A DNA stretch of 64,000 bases from CALDSL01 sp039810245 (GTDB lineage: Bacteria; Chloroflexota; Anaerolineae; Anaerolineales; Anaerolineaceae). The stretch covers positions 62,001 to 126,000 of the forward strand of contig JBDHWQ010000004.1 in NCBI GenBank assembly GCA_039810245.1, given 5' to 3'. The notes below the pieces were generated by a model. That model was not told the origin of the DNA and ran no database searches. It saw nothing but the letters and a program-made list of their open reading frames with translations. Positions 17,496 through 24,220 of the stretch are shown one piece after another. A program made the position numbers and the translations under genes. Each line of letters begins with the position of its first letter. Position 1 is the first letter of the stretch.

Positions 17496-18143
17496 CTAGC
17501 TGCCGTTGGTAAAAATCACTTCTTCCTTGCCGGCCAGCTTTTCTTGGATACGCTCAACCACCACGTCGAGATGGCGGGGTTTATGGACAAAATCCAGGTC
17601 GTTGGTTTGCAGGGTGAGCACCGGGCACAGGTCGAAGTTGTGCATCCAATCCTCGTAAAAGCTGTCGAGCAGGGCCAGGTAGTCGCGGCTGATGCCGGTT
17701 TCCATATTGCGCGCGCGGCGCTGGATGCGCTGCATGAGCACATCGACCGGGGCTTTGAGGTAGATCAGCAGCGAGGGCGCAGGCAGATAGCTGACCAGCA
17801 GGTCAAACACGCGGCGGTAGGACTGGTAGTCCAGCTCGGTGAGGTTGCCCATATGATGCAGCGCGCGCGAGAAGATGTAAGCATCTTCGTAGATGCTGCG
17901 GTCGATGATGGCCGAGCGCGGGTCGTTCCACATATCCAGATGCTGCTGGGCGCGGTGGCCGAGGAAATAGACCTGCAGGTGAAAAGACCACTGGCGCATA
18001 TCGGCGTAGAAATTTGGCAGGTAGGGGTTATCGGCAACGGACTCGAACGCGGTGCGCCAGCCGAGGCGCTCGCCAATCTTTTCGGTCAGCGAGGTTTTCC
18101 CTGAGCCAATATTGCCTGCCACCAGGATCAGTCGTTTGGGCAT
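17496..18143 (-). CDS. deoxynucleoside kinase (dNK family)
   Basis: Phosphorylates deoxynucleosides for salvage. 215 residues with the Walker A G-N-I-G-S-G-K-T-S-L near residue 10, the D-R-S-I-Y-E-D-A substrate motif near 101, and an arginine-rich lid (R-I-Q-R-R-A-R-N-M-E). This is the deoxyadenosine/deoxyguanosine kinase-type family, but the base preference cannot be read. It converges with galT with only 9 nt between stops. Confidence 0.87.
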   Translation of the reverse strand: MPKRLILVAGNIGSGKTSLTEKIGERLGWRTAFESVADNPYLPNFYADMRQWSFHLQVYFLGHRAQQHLDMWNDPRSAIIDRSIYEDAYIFSRALHHMGNLTELDYQSYRRVFDLLVSYLPAPSLLIYLKAPVDVLMQRIQRRARNMETGISRDYLALLDSFYEDWMHNFDLCPVLTLQTNDLDFVHKPRHLDVVVERIQEKLAGKEEVIFTNGS

Positions 18144-18215
18144 GGAGTACCTTCCAGGGTTGAGGATAGGTACTTATTGTAATGCAAGAGCGCGTGGGAA
18201 TGTCTTGGGTTTTTT

Positions 18216-18252
18216 GATTGATTCGCGGCGCGGAATGCGCCGCGAATCAATC
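18216..18252. other. 16-bp perfect stem-loop between protease and dNK genes
   Basis: Perfect inverted repeat GATTGATTCGCGGCGC / GCGCCGCGAATCAATC around a 5-nt loop, 18 nt past the protease stop. A T-run precedes it on the plus strand, so neither strand has a T-run after the stem. It is probably an mRNA 3'-end barrier for the protease transcript rather than an intrinsic terminator. Confidence 0.55.
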
Positions 18253-18269
18253 GCTTGAAAACGTAGCTT

Positions 18270-19175
18270 TTATCCTTCGCCTACTTCGACGTTGAGGTGC
18301 TGAAGCTGGCCGCCGCGCAGCACTTCGAGCGCCAGCGCCTGACCCACGCCGGCTTGCAGCAGGCGAGCGGCCAGCGCATCGTGGTCGCGCAGCGGGCTAC
18401 CCGCAATGCCGGCGAGGATGTCACCCACAATCAGCCCGGAGCGTTCGGCGGCGCTGCCGCTTTCCACGCCCACCAGCATCAGCGCGCGGTCTTGCTCGCG
18501 CCCCAGGGCGGCCTGCAGGTTCGCCGGCAGGGAGATTACCTGGGTGCGCACGCCCAGGTAGCCGCGCGGCACGCGCCCTTTGGTCTGCAGTGTTTCGGCC
18601 ACGCGCCAGGCCAGCGCAGCGGGGATGGTGAGCAGCGTGCCGGGGGTGAAGCCGGAGGTGTTGATACCCAGCACGCGGCCGCTAACATCAACCAATGGGC
18701 CGCCGGAAAAGCCGGGGTAGGGAATGGTATCGGTGCGCAGGTACTGCTCCAACAGGCTGGCGCGCCCGGTGCGCAGCGGGCCACCCAGCGCGCTGACAAT
18801 ACCCAGGCTGGCCTGGATGCCGCCGGTATCCGGGCGGCCGAGAGCGAAGACAAGCTGCCCCACGCGCGCGTCCTGGCCGGCGACTTCGGCTGGCGCGGCA
18901 GACGGCTGTGCCAGTTTGAGCAGCGCCAGGTCGCTGCCGGGATCGCGCCCGGCAAGCGTGGCAGTGGTTTCGCTGCCATCCGGCAGCAGCACGCGAATTT
19001 CTTCCTCACGTTCGACCACGTGGCTGGCGGTGAGGACGGTATCGGCGCTGACGGCGATGCCGCTGGCCGGGATGCGCGGGCGAGCGCTGACCAGCACGGT
19101 ACTGGCGGCGGCGCGCGCCACCGCGGCGGCCATTTGATCGGAGAACGTCTCAAGCGGATTGGTTGTGTTTGTCAT
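18270..19175 (-). CDS. HtrA-like S1C serine protease with PDZ domain, no export signal
   Basis: 301 residues: trypsin-like domain with the triad H52 (L-T-A-S-H-V-V), D82 (S-D-L-A-L-L-K-L) and S157 (P-G-F-S-G-G-P), then one PDZ domain (about 205-298). HtrA/DegP proteases normally carry a signal peptide or membrane anchor, but this N-terminus (M-T-N-T-T-N-P-L-E-T-F) is polar, so the protein appears cytoplasmic. The start has a good AGGAAGGA site, so a missed upstream signal peptide is unlikely. Role: protein quality control, inferred. Confidence 0.87.
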   Translation of the reverse strand: MTNTTNPLETFSDQMAAAVARAAASTVLVSARPRIPASGIAVSADTVLTASHVVEREEEIRVLLPDGSETTATLAGRDPGSDLALLKLAQPSAAPAEVAGQDARVGQLVFALGRPDTGGIQASLGIVSALGGPLRTGRASLLEQYLRTDTIPYPGFSGGPLVDVSGRVLGINTSGFTPGTLLTIPAALAWRVAETLQTKGRVPRGYLGVRTQVISLPANLQAALGREQDRALMLVGVESGSAAERSGLIVGDILAGIAGSPLRDHDALAARLLQAGVGQALALEVLRGGQLQHLNVEVGEG

Positions 19176-19228
19176 CGGTCAATTCCTTCCTGCATTCATT
19201 GTAGGCAGGATGGCCTGCGTTTTCACCG

Positions 19229-19261
19229 CCCGAACGGGTGGGGCGGCTCCACCCGTTCGGG
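19229..19261. other. 13-bp stem-loop between RNHCP and protease genes
   Basis: Perfect inverted repeat CCCGAACGGGTGG / CCACCCGTTCGGG around a 7-nt loop. It lies in the 116-nt gap between two minus-strand genes and has no following T-run. It may separate the two messages by RNA structure. Confidence 0.45.
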
Positions 19262-19291
19262 CCGGTGATCAAAAAGAAAGATGCGGGTAGA

Positions 19292-19765
19292 TCAGGCAGC
19301 ACCCCGCATGGGCTGCGCGCCAGACGCGCCGTACAGGCGCAGCCGTACCAGCGCGATATCATCCGCGCCCAGCAGGCTAATGCCGCTGCCGGCAGCGGCC
19401 AGACGCAGGTCCGCGGGCAGCCTCAGCGAGGCGGTGTAGATTGCCAGCAAGTTGTCGTCCAGGTCATCGGCGGCGATGCGGTTCAGCGACAGGCAGCCGC
19501 ACTCCTCGCAGCGGTGCACCAGCATGAGCTCACCGCTGCCACCGTATTTCTTGCGGCCGTGTTTGATGGCCAGCGCCAGTGGGCGCATGAGCGCGCGACA
19601 GGGCGAGAGCCGGTCGCCGGCCTCGAACAGGTCGAGGTGACGCGACCATAGGCAGTAGGGGCAGTGGTTGCGGTTGTTGACTCCGGCCAGGGCTGCATTG
19701 GCAGAAACGAATTGCCGGCAGTGGCGGCAGGTGAAATCGGCGTTGATGTTCCATTGCGCGCGCAT
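19292..19765 (-). CDS. RNHCP domain zinc-ribbon protein
   Basis: 157 residues with two CxxC-type pairs (C-R-H-C and H-C-P-Y-C) and the family-defining R-N-H-C-P block near residues 32-36; C-E-E-C-G-C follows near 85. RNHCP proteins are small presumed zinc-binding proteins of unknown function. ATG 19765 lies 7 nt after the Shine-Dalgarno AAGGAG and 1 nt after the rsgA stop, so it is translated with rsgA; a ribosome-related role is only suggested by that. Confidence 0.8.
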   Translation of the reverse strand: MRAQWNINADFTCRHCRQFVSANAALAGVNNRNHCPYCLWSRHLDLFEAGDRLSPCRALMRPLALAIKHGRKKYGGSGELMLVHRCEECGCLSLNRIAADDLDDNLLAIYTASLRLPADLRLAAAGSGISLLGADDIALVRLRLYGASGAQPMRGAA

Positions 19766-19766
19766 G

Positions 19767-20699
19767 TCATTCTCCTTGCTGCAAACGCAGGTAACTGCGG
19801 AAGCGGCGCGGGCTGATCTGTCCGGCGGCCACGCCAGCACGCACGGCACAGCCGGGTTCGTCGACATGGCGGCAGCCGGCGCGGAAACGGCAGCGGCCGA
19901 GGAAGGGCTGCATCTCGGGGAAGTGCCGGTCCAGCTCATCCGCGGGCACATCCCACAGGCCAAACTCGCGCACGCCGGGCGTATCAAGGATGCTGGCCCA
20001 ACCCAGCGGGAAGATCTGCGCGCTGGTGGTGGGGCGGCCGTCGCCGGTGACCGGGTTGACCGCGTTGACGCGCTCGCCCAGCCCAGGCGCCAGCGCATTG
20101 AGCAGCGAGGTTTTGCCTACCCCGGAGCTGCCAAACAGCGCGGTCAGGCGGCCATCCAGCGCAGCGCGCAGATCTGGCAGCCCGTCACCGCTGCGGGAAG
20201 AGGTCTCCACCACGCGGTAACCGGCGCGGCGGTAGTCGTTGAGCACGGCGTTTTGCGCCGGGCGCGCGCGCGTCTCATTGAGCAGGTCGAGCTTGGTGAT
20301 GCAGATCAGCGCCGGCAGATCGCTGGCGCTGGCGGCCACAAGGTAGCGGTCGAGCAGGTTCCAGTGCGGGTCGGGCTGCGCGGCGGACAGGACGAAAACC
20401 ACCTGGTCGATGTTGGCGGCGATCACCTGGTTGCTGCTGTACGCGCCCTTGCGCGAGGCTACCGCCTGGCGCTCGAGCTGGCTGCGGCGCGGCAGCACGG
20501 CAGTGATCTGCCCGCCAGTGGAAGTTTCGACGAAGGCAACTTCATCGCCCACCACGATGGTCTGTGAGAGGAGTTTCTGGCCGCGCGGCAGGGCGCTGGT
20601 GCAGGTCAGTAGATGCTGGCCGGTGTATACGCTATATTGACCGGGCAGGACCCGGTAAACCATCCCCACGGCGTGGGAATAGGAAGGCTGCAAGTGCAT
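19767..20699 (-). CDS. rsgA: ribosome small subunit-dependent GTPase RsgA
   Basis: Circularly permuted GTPase that checks 30S maturation. 310 residues from the ATG at 20699 (M-H-L-Q-P-S). OB-fold N-terminus, then N/T-K-L-D-L-L (G4), G-S-S-G-V-G-K-T-S-L-L-N (G1) and D-T-P-G-V-R-E-F (G3) in permuted order, and a C-terminal zinc site C-R-F-R-A-G-C-R-H. The start is uncertain: ATGs at 20741 and about 20661 are also in frame and none has a strong ribosome-binding site. It lies just downstream of the ncRNA terminator. Confidence 0.93.
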   Translation of the reverse strand: MHLQPSYSHAVGMVYRVLPGQYSVYTGQHLLTCTSALPRGQKLLSQTIVVGDEVAFVETSTGGQITAVLPRRSQLERQAVASRKGAYSSNQVIAANIDQVVFVLSAAQPDPHWNLLDRYLVAASASDLPALICITKLDLLNETRARPAQNAVLNDYRRAGYRVVETSSRSGDGLPDLRAALDGRLTALFGSSGVGKTSLLNALAPGLGERVNAVNPVTGDGRPTTSAQIFPLGWASILDTPGVREFGLWDVPADELDRHFPEMQPFLGRCRFRAGCRHVDEPGCAVRAGVAAGQISPRRFRSYLRLQQGE

Positions 20700-20719
20700 T
20701 GGTACTGCGCTCACTTTCC

Positions 20720-20967
20720 AGAAAACAAAACCGCCAGTCACGGGTCCGTGGCTGGCGGTGGATTTGTGCCGGTGAAGGCGGAAGGGCGGGCTTTATCGCT
20801 GCGAGGCGAGAAGACCGGGGCAAACAAATAGCCACGGGGATGAGCACCCCCGCGGCCCGGCAACATACAAAGCTGCGGAAAGCGGAATGCCCATCTTAGA
20901 ACTCTCGTACCAACGCAGTGGCCTGATTACCCAAACAACCCTTCCTTTCTGAAAAATGAATAAAGCT
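20720..20967 (-). ncRNA. structured non-coding RNA, candidate 6S RNA (SsrS-like)
   Basis: A self-contained transcription unit without a credible ORF. The consensus promoter (20974-21002) should start near 20967 and the transcript ends at a strong terminator (20721-20758). The core 20780-20945 (166 nt) folds into a long interrupted rod: closing stem GGAAGGG (20945-20939) with CCCTTCC (20786-20780), GGG/CCC, CTGCG (20918-20914) with CGCAG (20803-20799), CGAGA (20907-20903) with TCTCG (20811-20807), a large asymmetric bubble, CCGGG/CCCGG, and a terminal hairpin CCGCGGGG/CCCCGTGG (20855-20832). A rod of this length with a central bubble is the architecture of 6S RNA, which binds RNA polymerase. 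SRP, tmRNA and RNase P signature sequences were looked for and are absent. The family assignment is inference. Confidence 0.5.
20721..20758 (-). terminator. rho-independent terminator of the ncRNA
   Basis: 13-bp stem (20731-20743 with 20746-20758, one G-U pair) followed on the minus strand by TTTTGTTTTC. Confidence 0.8.
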
Positions 20968-20973
20968 CCTGCT

Positions 20974-21002
20974 ATTATCCGCATGCGGGAGCGTAATTTC
21001 AA
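20974..21002 (-). promoter_or_regulatory. promoter of the ncRNA
   Basis: On the minus strand TTGAAA (21002-20997), a 17-nt spacer and GATAAT (20979-20974). Confidence 0.7.
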
Positions 21003-21044
21003 CTGGCCGGGTGTGCAGTTTTGCCTGGCCGTTTGGACAGGTGC

Positions 21045-21398
21045 CTAACCGCCGGCTTTTTTGGCGCTGATGCCGCGTTTTTTTAACTCGTCCAGCAGCG
21101 CGTCGCGGTGATCACCCTGCAGCTCGAGCACGCCATCGCGCAGCGCGCCGCCGGTGCCAAAACGGCGTTTGAGGTCGCTGAGTAACTCGCGCAGCAAATC
21201 TTCGGAGCCGGGCAGGCCGGTGATCAGCGTGACCGTCTTGCCTTTGCGGCCTTTGGATTCGCGGAAGATGCGCACCACGCCGTCGCCGGCCGGGCGCGAA
21301 GTTTTTTGCTTGCAGCTGCACTGATCTAGCGGCCGGCCGCAGCGCGGGCAGTGGCGGCCGCTTTCCGTGGAGTAGACGGTGGGGTTTTCATCACGCAT
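21045..21398 (-). CDS. SUI1/YciH-family translation factor
   Basis: 117 residues: an N-terminal zinc-like segment (H-C-P-R-C-G then Q-C-S-C) and a SUI1/eIF1 domain with K-G-K-T-V-T-L-I-T-G-L, F-G-T-G-G-A and L-Q-G-D-H-R-D. Bacterial YciH inhibits or checks translation initiation under stress (known for E. coli). ATG 21398 is 7 nt after the stop of the lipoprotein gene and has a GAGG site, so the two share a transcript. Confidence 0.88.
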   Translation of the reverse strand: MRDENPTVYSTESGRHCPRCGRPLDQCSCKQKTSRPAGDGVVRIFRESKGRKGKTVTLITGLPGSEDLLRELLSDLKRRFGTGGALRDGVLELQGDHRDALLDELKKRGISAKKAGG

Positions 21399-21405
21399 GG
21401 GGACC

Positions 21406-22218
21406 TCAGGGCTGCGGCCAGGGGATTTCGATCCAGGGAGTGTAGCCGTGCTTTTCGACGGCGTAGATGCGCGCATGCGACGGCTCGGGGCAGCCGGGCT
21501 GGTCTTCGATCACGCCGGCGGTCTCCCAGAAGCCTTTGGGGTCAAAGACGATCTGGCCGTCGCGGCACACCCAGGCTTCGATCAGGAAGGGATACTGTTC
21601 GGACTCGTCGCCCAGTTTGAGCGGGTAAGGCGTCCAGAAGACCGAGACCTGGCTGCCCTGGCGTTTGGCGGAGACGCCGGCCACCGGGTTGGGATAGTAG
21701 GGCGAGAAGGGCAAGTGCACGTCTTCGGGGCGCACAGGCTGCACGCTGGCCAGGTCGCCGTTCACGTCGAGATACTTGGGGTTGAGCCAGCAGGGATTGT
21801 CTCCGCCGATGGCGCGCACTTCCACGTAGCTGCCGGGCTCGACGCGGCGCAGGATTTCCAGGCGGTTGCCCTGGATGACGCCGTACTTGTACAGGTAGGG
21901 CTGCCCGGGTCCATAGTGGCACACCGCCTGAGCCAAGTTGACCGTGCCGCGCAGGATGGCGTAGGTTGGCACGGGGGTCGGGGTGGGTGTATCAGTGGGT
22001 GGGGGCGTTAGCGTGGCGGTTGCAGTCGCGGTGGCGGTCAGTGTGGGGGTGGCGGTGGGAGCGGTCTGCGTGGGCGCGGGGGTTGTGGTGGGGGCGAGCG
22101 TGGGCGCAGCGGTGGCCGGCTGGGTGGGGGCGGGCGCGGCCGGCGTGGTGCAGGCGGCGAGAAACGACGCCAGCAGTAGGACGAAGGCCAACCGGGAAAG
22201 GCGAGAAAGGGTCTTCAT
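21406..22218 (-). CDS. lipoprotein with Thr/Pro linker and SH3-like C-terminal region
   Basis: 270 residues. Signal peptide ending in the lipobox L-A-A-C (about residue 23), then about 70 residues rich in Thr, Pro and Ala that act as a wall-spanning linker, then a folded domain resembling bacterial SH3 plus a beta domain (W-V-C-R-D-G-Q-I-V-F). Function unknown. Start ATG 22218 has a TATAAT box 7 nt upstream and no Shine-Dalgarno, so the message is probably leaderless. Confidence 0.75.
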   Translation of the reverse strand: MKTLSRLSRLAFVLLLASFLAACTTPAAPAPTQPATAAPTLAPTTTPAPTQTAPTATPTLTATATATATLTPPPTDTPTPTPVPTYAILRGTVNLAQAVCHYGPGQPYLYKYGVIQGNRLEILRRVEPGSYVEVRAIGGDNPCWLNPKYLDVNGDLASVQPVRPEDVHLPFSPYYPNPVAGVSAKRQGSQVSVFWTPYPLKLGDESEQYPFLIEAWVCRDGQIVFDPKGFWETAGVIEDQPGCPEPSHARIYAVEKHGYTPWIEIPWPQP

Positions 22219-22225
22219 GCGTTCG

Positions 22226-22231
22226 ATTATA
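22226..22231 (-). promoter_or_regulatory. -10 box of the lipoprotein gene (leaderless)
   Basis: TATAAT on the minus strand 7 nt before the ATG at 22218; no good -35. Confidence 0.4.
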
Positions 22232-22306
22232 GCCGCAGAATAGGCAGTTAGCATGGCGGTTCGCGAGCGCGCACAAAGCTGGAGCAGATATTACCCAATT
22301 TCCCTC

Positions 22307-22337
22307 TTGACATTGACGTAACGTGATGGTTTATACT
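22307..22337 (+). promoter_or_regulatory. MerR-type promoter with 19-nt spacer
   Basis: TTGACA (22307-22312) and TATACT (22332-22337) are separated by 19 nt. This over-long spacing is the hallmark of MerR-activated promoters; the spacer holds a short ACGTAACGT dyad. The merR ATG is 6 nt after the -10. Autoregulation by the encoded protein is the natural reading. Confidence 0.7.
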
Positions 22338-22343
22338 GTTGCC

Positions 22344-23093
22344 ATGTTGACCGTAAAACAGCTTGCGCACATGGCGGGGGTCACCCCGCGCACCTTGCAC
22401 TACTATGACGAGATCGGGCTGCTGAAACCCACGCAGGTCGGCGAGAACGGCTACCGCTATTATGGCGATGAGGCCATGCTGCGCTTGCAGCAGATTTTGC
22501 TGTACCGCGAGCTGGACGTGCCGCTGGATCAGATCCGGAAGATCATGGGACGCCGTGATTTTGACGTGCAGGGCGCGCTGGAAGGCCACCGCGCCGAGCT
22601 GGAGCAGCGGATTTTGCACCTGCAGGGCCTGATCCGCACCGTCGACCGGACAATTTTGTATTTGAAAGGAGAAACAACGATGAGCAACCAACAGCTTTTT
22701 GGCGGCTTCAACGAAGAAGAGCAGGCCAAAATGGAAGAAGAAGCCGCGCAGATGTACGACCCGGAAACGGTGCGCGAATCGAACCGGCGCTGGCGCGCGT
22801 ACAGCGCGGCCGAAAAGCAGCGCGTGATGGACGAGGGTAACGAGATTTATACCGCCATCATCGCGGCCATGCCCAAGGGGCCGGAAGCACCGGAAGTGCA
22901 GGCGCTGATCGAGCGCTGGCGGCGGCACATGGATTACTTCTGGACGCCGAACCTGGAGCAGCTGGTGGCGCTGGCGGATCACTATAGCCAGGAGCCGCGC
23001 TTCAAGGTTAACTTTGACCAGATGCAACCCGGGCTGGCGGAGTTCATGGGCCAGGCGGTGCGGGCTTATGTGAGCAAGCAGACCGGCCGCTAA
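22344..23093 (+). CDS. MerR-family regulator with TipAS effector domain
   Basis: 249 residues. Residues 1-70 are a MerR winged helix (Q-L-A-H-M-A-G-V-T-P-R-T-L-H-Y-Y-D-E-I-G-L-L), 70-112 a coiled dimerisation helix, and 113-249 a TipAS-type drug-recognition domain, as in TipA of Streptomyces. It should activate its own promoter when a ligand binds. The ATG at 22344 is leaderless. An internal in-frame ATG at 22680 with the strong site AAAGGAG would produce the effector domain alone (137 residues), like TipAS. No transporter or resistance gene is adjacent. Confidence 0.87.
   Translation: MLTVKQLAHMAGVTPRTLHYYDEIGLLKPTQVGENGYRYYGDEAMLRLQQILLYRELDVPLDQIRKIMGRRDFDVQGALEGHRAELEQRILHLQGLIRTVDRTILYLKGETTMSNQQLFGGFNEEEQAKMEEEAAQMYDPETVRESNRRWRAYSAAEKQRVMDEGNEIYTAIIAAMPKGPEAPEVQALIERWRRHMDYFWTPNLEQLVALADHYSQEPRFKVNFDQMQPGLAEFMGQAVRAYVSKQTGR
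22665..22682 (+). promoter_or_regulatory. internal ribosome-binding site and start for a TipAS-like short product
   Basis: AAAGGAG (22665-22671), 8 nt, ATG (22680-22682) in frame with merR. It is a better initiation site than that of the full-length protein and sits at the domain border (M-S-N-Q-Q-L-F). Confidence 0.6.
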
Positions 23094-23145
23094 CTCCCCC
23101 CAAATGCCGGTCGCGTTTGGCGGGCCGCGCAAAACGATAAACATA
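23092..23145. repeat. dispersed palindromic G/C-run repeat, left half (copy A)
   Basis: Starts AACTCCCCCCAAA and runs through GCCGGTCGC and CGCAAAACGATA. A closely similar sequence occurs at 34618-34670, beside the IS110 element. Its last bases overlap the merR stop. Confidence 0.7.
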
Positions 23146-23149
23146 TCAT

Positions 23150-23228
23150 TGTGCGAAGCATGTAGCGAAGCAATCTCCCTCCAGGACTTCCGTGGAGATT
23201 GCTTCGTCGCTGCGCTCCTCGCAATGAC
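23150..23228. repeat. REP-like repeat of the CHCEERSDEAI type
   Basis: Contains a 13-bp inverted repeat CGAAGCAATCTCC (23166-23178) / GGAGATTGCTTCG (23194-23206), followed by GTCGCTGCGCTCCTC and GCAATGACA. Read on the minus strand it encodes C-H-C-E-E-R-S-D-E-A-I, a spurious peptide found in many genomes wherever this repeat occurs. It sits between the two halves of copy A of the G-rich palindromic repeat. Confidence 0.7.
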
Positions 23229-23324
23229 ATGATCTATCAAATAAGAAAGTACACTTTTGGGAGAGAACCGTCTCTAACTCTCCCCCCAAAACCGTTCTTT
23301 GTTTTGGGGGGAGTGGGAGGGGGG
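23229..23324. repeat. dispersed palindromic G/C-run repeat, right half (copy A)
   Basis: Begins with CTATCAAATAAGAAAGTACA and ends with a 12-bp stem CTCCCCCCAAAA / TTTTGGGGGGAG and GTGGGAGGGGGG. The same order of blocks recurs at 36303-36400. Confidence 0.75.
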
Positions 23325-23330
23325 TATAAT
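23325..23330 (+). promoter_or_regulatory. -10 box at the repeat edge, nucleotidyltransferase gene (leaderless)
   Basis: TATAAT directly abuts the G-run end of the repeat and lies 7 nt before the ATG at 23338. No consensus -35; the repeat may have supplied the upstream part of the promoter. Confidence 0.4.
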
Positions 23331-23337
23331 CACCAAT

Positions 23338-24210
23338 ATGGACATGGAAACCGACAAGCGGGAGATGCTGGAGCGCGTGACGGCAAGGCTGGCGGGGGTG
23401 CGCGGGGTGCGGGCGGTGGTGCTGGGTGGGTCGTACGCGCGCGGGATGCAGCGACCGGGCTCGGACCTGGACGTGGGCATCTTCTACATCGAGGCTGAGC
23501 CGTTCGCCATTGACGACATCCGCGCCGTGGCGGCCGAGATTTCGGCGCGCGGCGTGCCGGACGTGACCGGTTTCTACGGCTGGGGCGCGTGGGTGAACGG
23601 CGGGGCGTGGGTCCACACCGCGGCGGGCAAGGTGGACTTCCTCTACCGCAACCTGGAGCAGGTGCGGCGCGTGGTGGCGCAGGCGGAAGCCGGTACCACC
23701 GAGCTGGATTACCTGCAGCAGCCGGCGTTTGGTTACTTCAGCACCGGTTACCTGGCGGAACTGGCAATCGCGCGGCCGCTGTTTGACCCGCTGGGCGAGG
23801 TGGCGGCGCTCCAGGCGCGCGTGGCAGTTTACCCGCCAAAGCTGAAAGAGCGGCTGACGGCCTCGGCGCTGTGGCTGGCGGAGTTCACCTTGATCCACGC
23901 GGAGGGCTACGCGCGCTCGGGCGACGCGTTCACCACGGCCGGGGCGCTGGCGCGGGCCGGGTTCCTGACCATCCTGGCGCTGTTTGCCATCAATGAGGTT
24001 TATTACCTGAGCGACAAGAGCGCGCTGCGCGAGATCGCCGCGTTCGCGAAGGCGCCGGCGGGGTATGGCGCTCGGCTGGGCGCGGCGCTGGGAGCGGTGG
24101 GCAGCACGCCCGAAACGCTGCTGGCGGCGGTGGAACAGGTGCGCGGACTTTGGGGCGAGACCGTGGCGCTGACCGGCGGAACGTACCGCCCGGCGTTCCA
24201 GATGGGGTAA
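23338..24210 (+). CDS. nucleotidyltransferase-fold protein
   Basis: 290 residues. The N-terminus carries the polymerase-beta-type nucleotidyltransferase motif L-G-G-S-Y-A-R-G then S-D-L-D-V-G (about 29-46), with V-D-F-L-Y supplying the third acidic residue. The C-terminal half is helical. Relatives include aminoglycoside-type and DUF4037 transferases; the acceptor is unknown. It could also be a minimal toxin-type transferase but no small partner gene is adjacent. ATG 23338 (or 23344) is leaderless. Confidence 0.75.
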   Translation: MDMETDKREMLERVTARLAGVRGVRAVVLGGSYARGMQRPGSDLDVGIFYIEAEPFAIDDIRAVAAEISARGVPDVTGFYGWGAWVNGGAWVHTAAGKVDFLYRNLEQVRRVVAQAEAGTTELDYLQQPAFGYFSTGYLAELAIARPLFDPLGEVAALQARVAVYPPKLKERLTASALWLAEFTLIHAEGYARSGDAFTTAGALARAGFLTILALFAINEVYYLSDKSALREIAAFAKAPAGYGARLGAALGAVGSTPETLLAAVEQVRGLWGETVALTGGTYRPAFQMG

Positions 24211-24220
24211 GCCAACACGG

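Noticed and set aside
20974..20979. Reading 20720-20967 as SRP RNA, tmRNA or RNase P RNA
   Set aside because: The SRP apical motif, the tmRNA tRNA-like ends and the RNase P core sequence were not found.
20793..21002. 69-codon minus frame in the ncRNA region
   Set aside because: No ribosome-binding site; it begins upstream of the predicted transcript start and the RNA structure better explains the sequence.
22248..23240. Long minus-strand open frame (330 codons) opposite merR
   Set aside because: It is the antisense of the TipA-like gene and runs into the REP-type and G/C-run repeats; the peptide V-I-A-R-S-A-A-T-K-Q-S is the known repeat artefact.
23146..23898. Minus-strand open frame of 250 codons
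   Set aside because: Antisense to the nucleotidyltransferase and starting inside repeats; contains C-H-C-E-E-R-S-D-E-A-I, a spurious translation.
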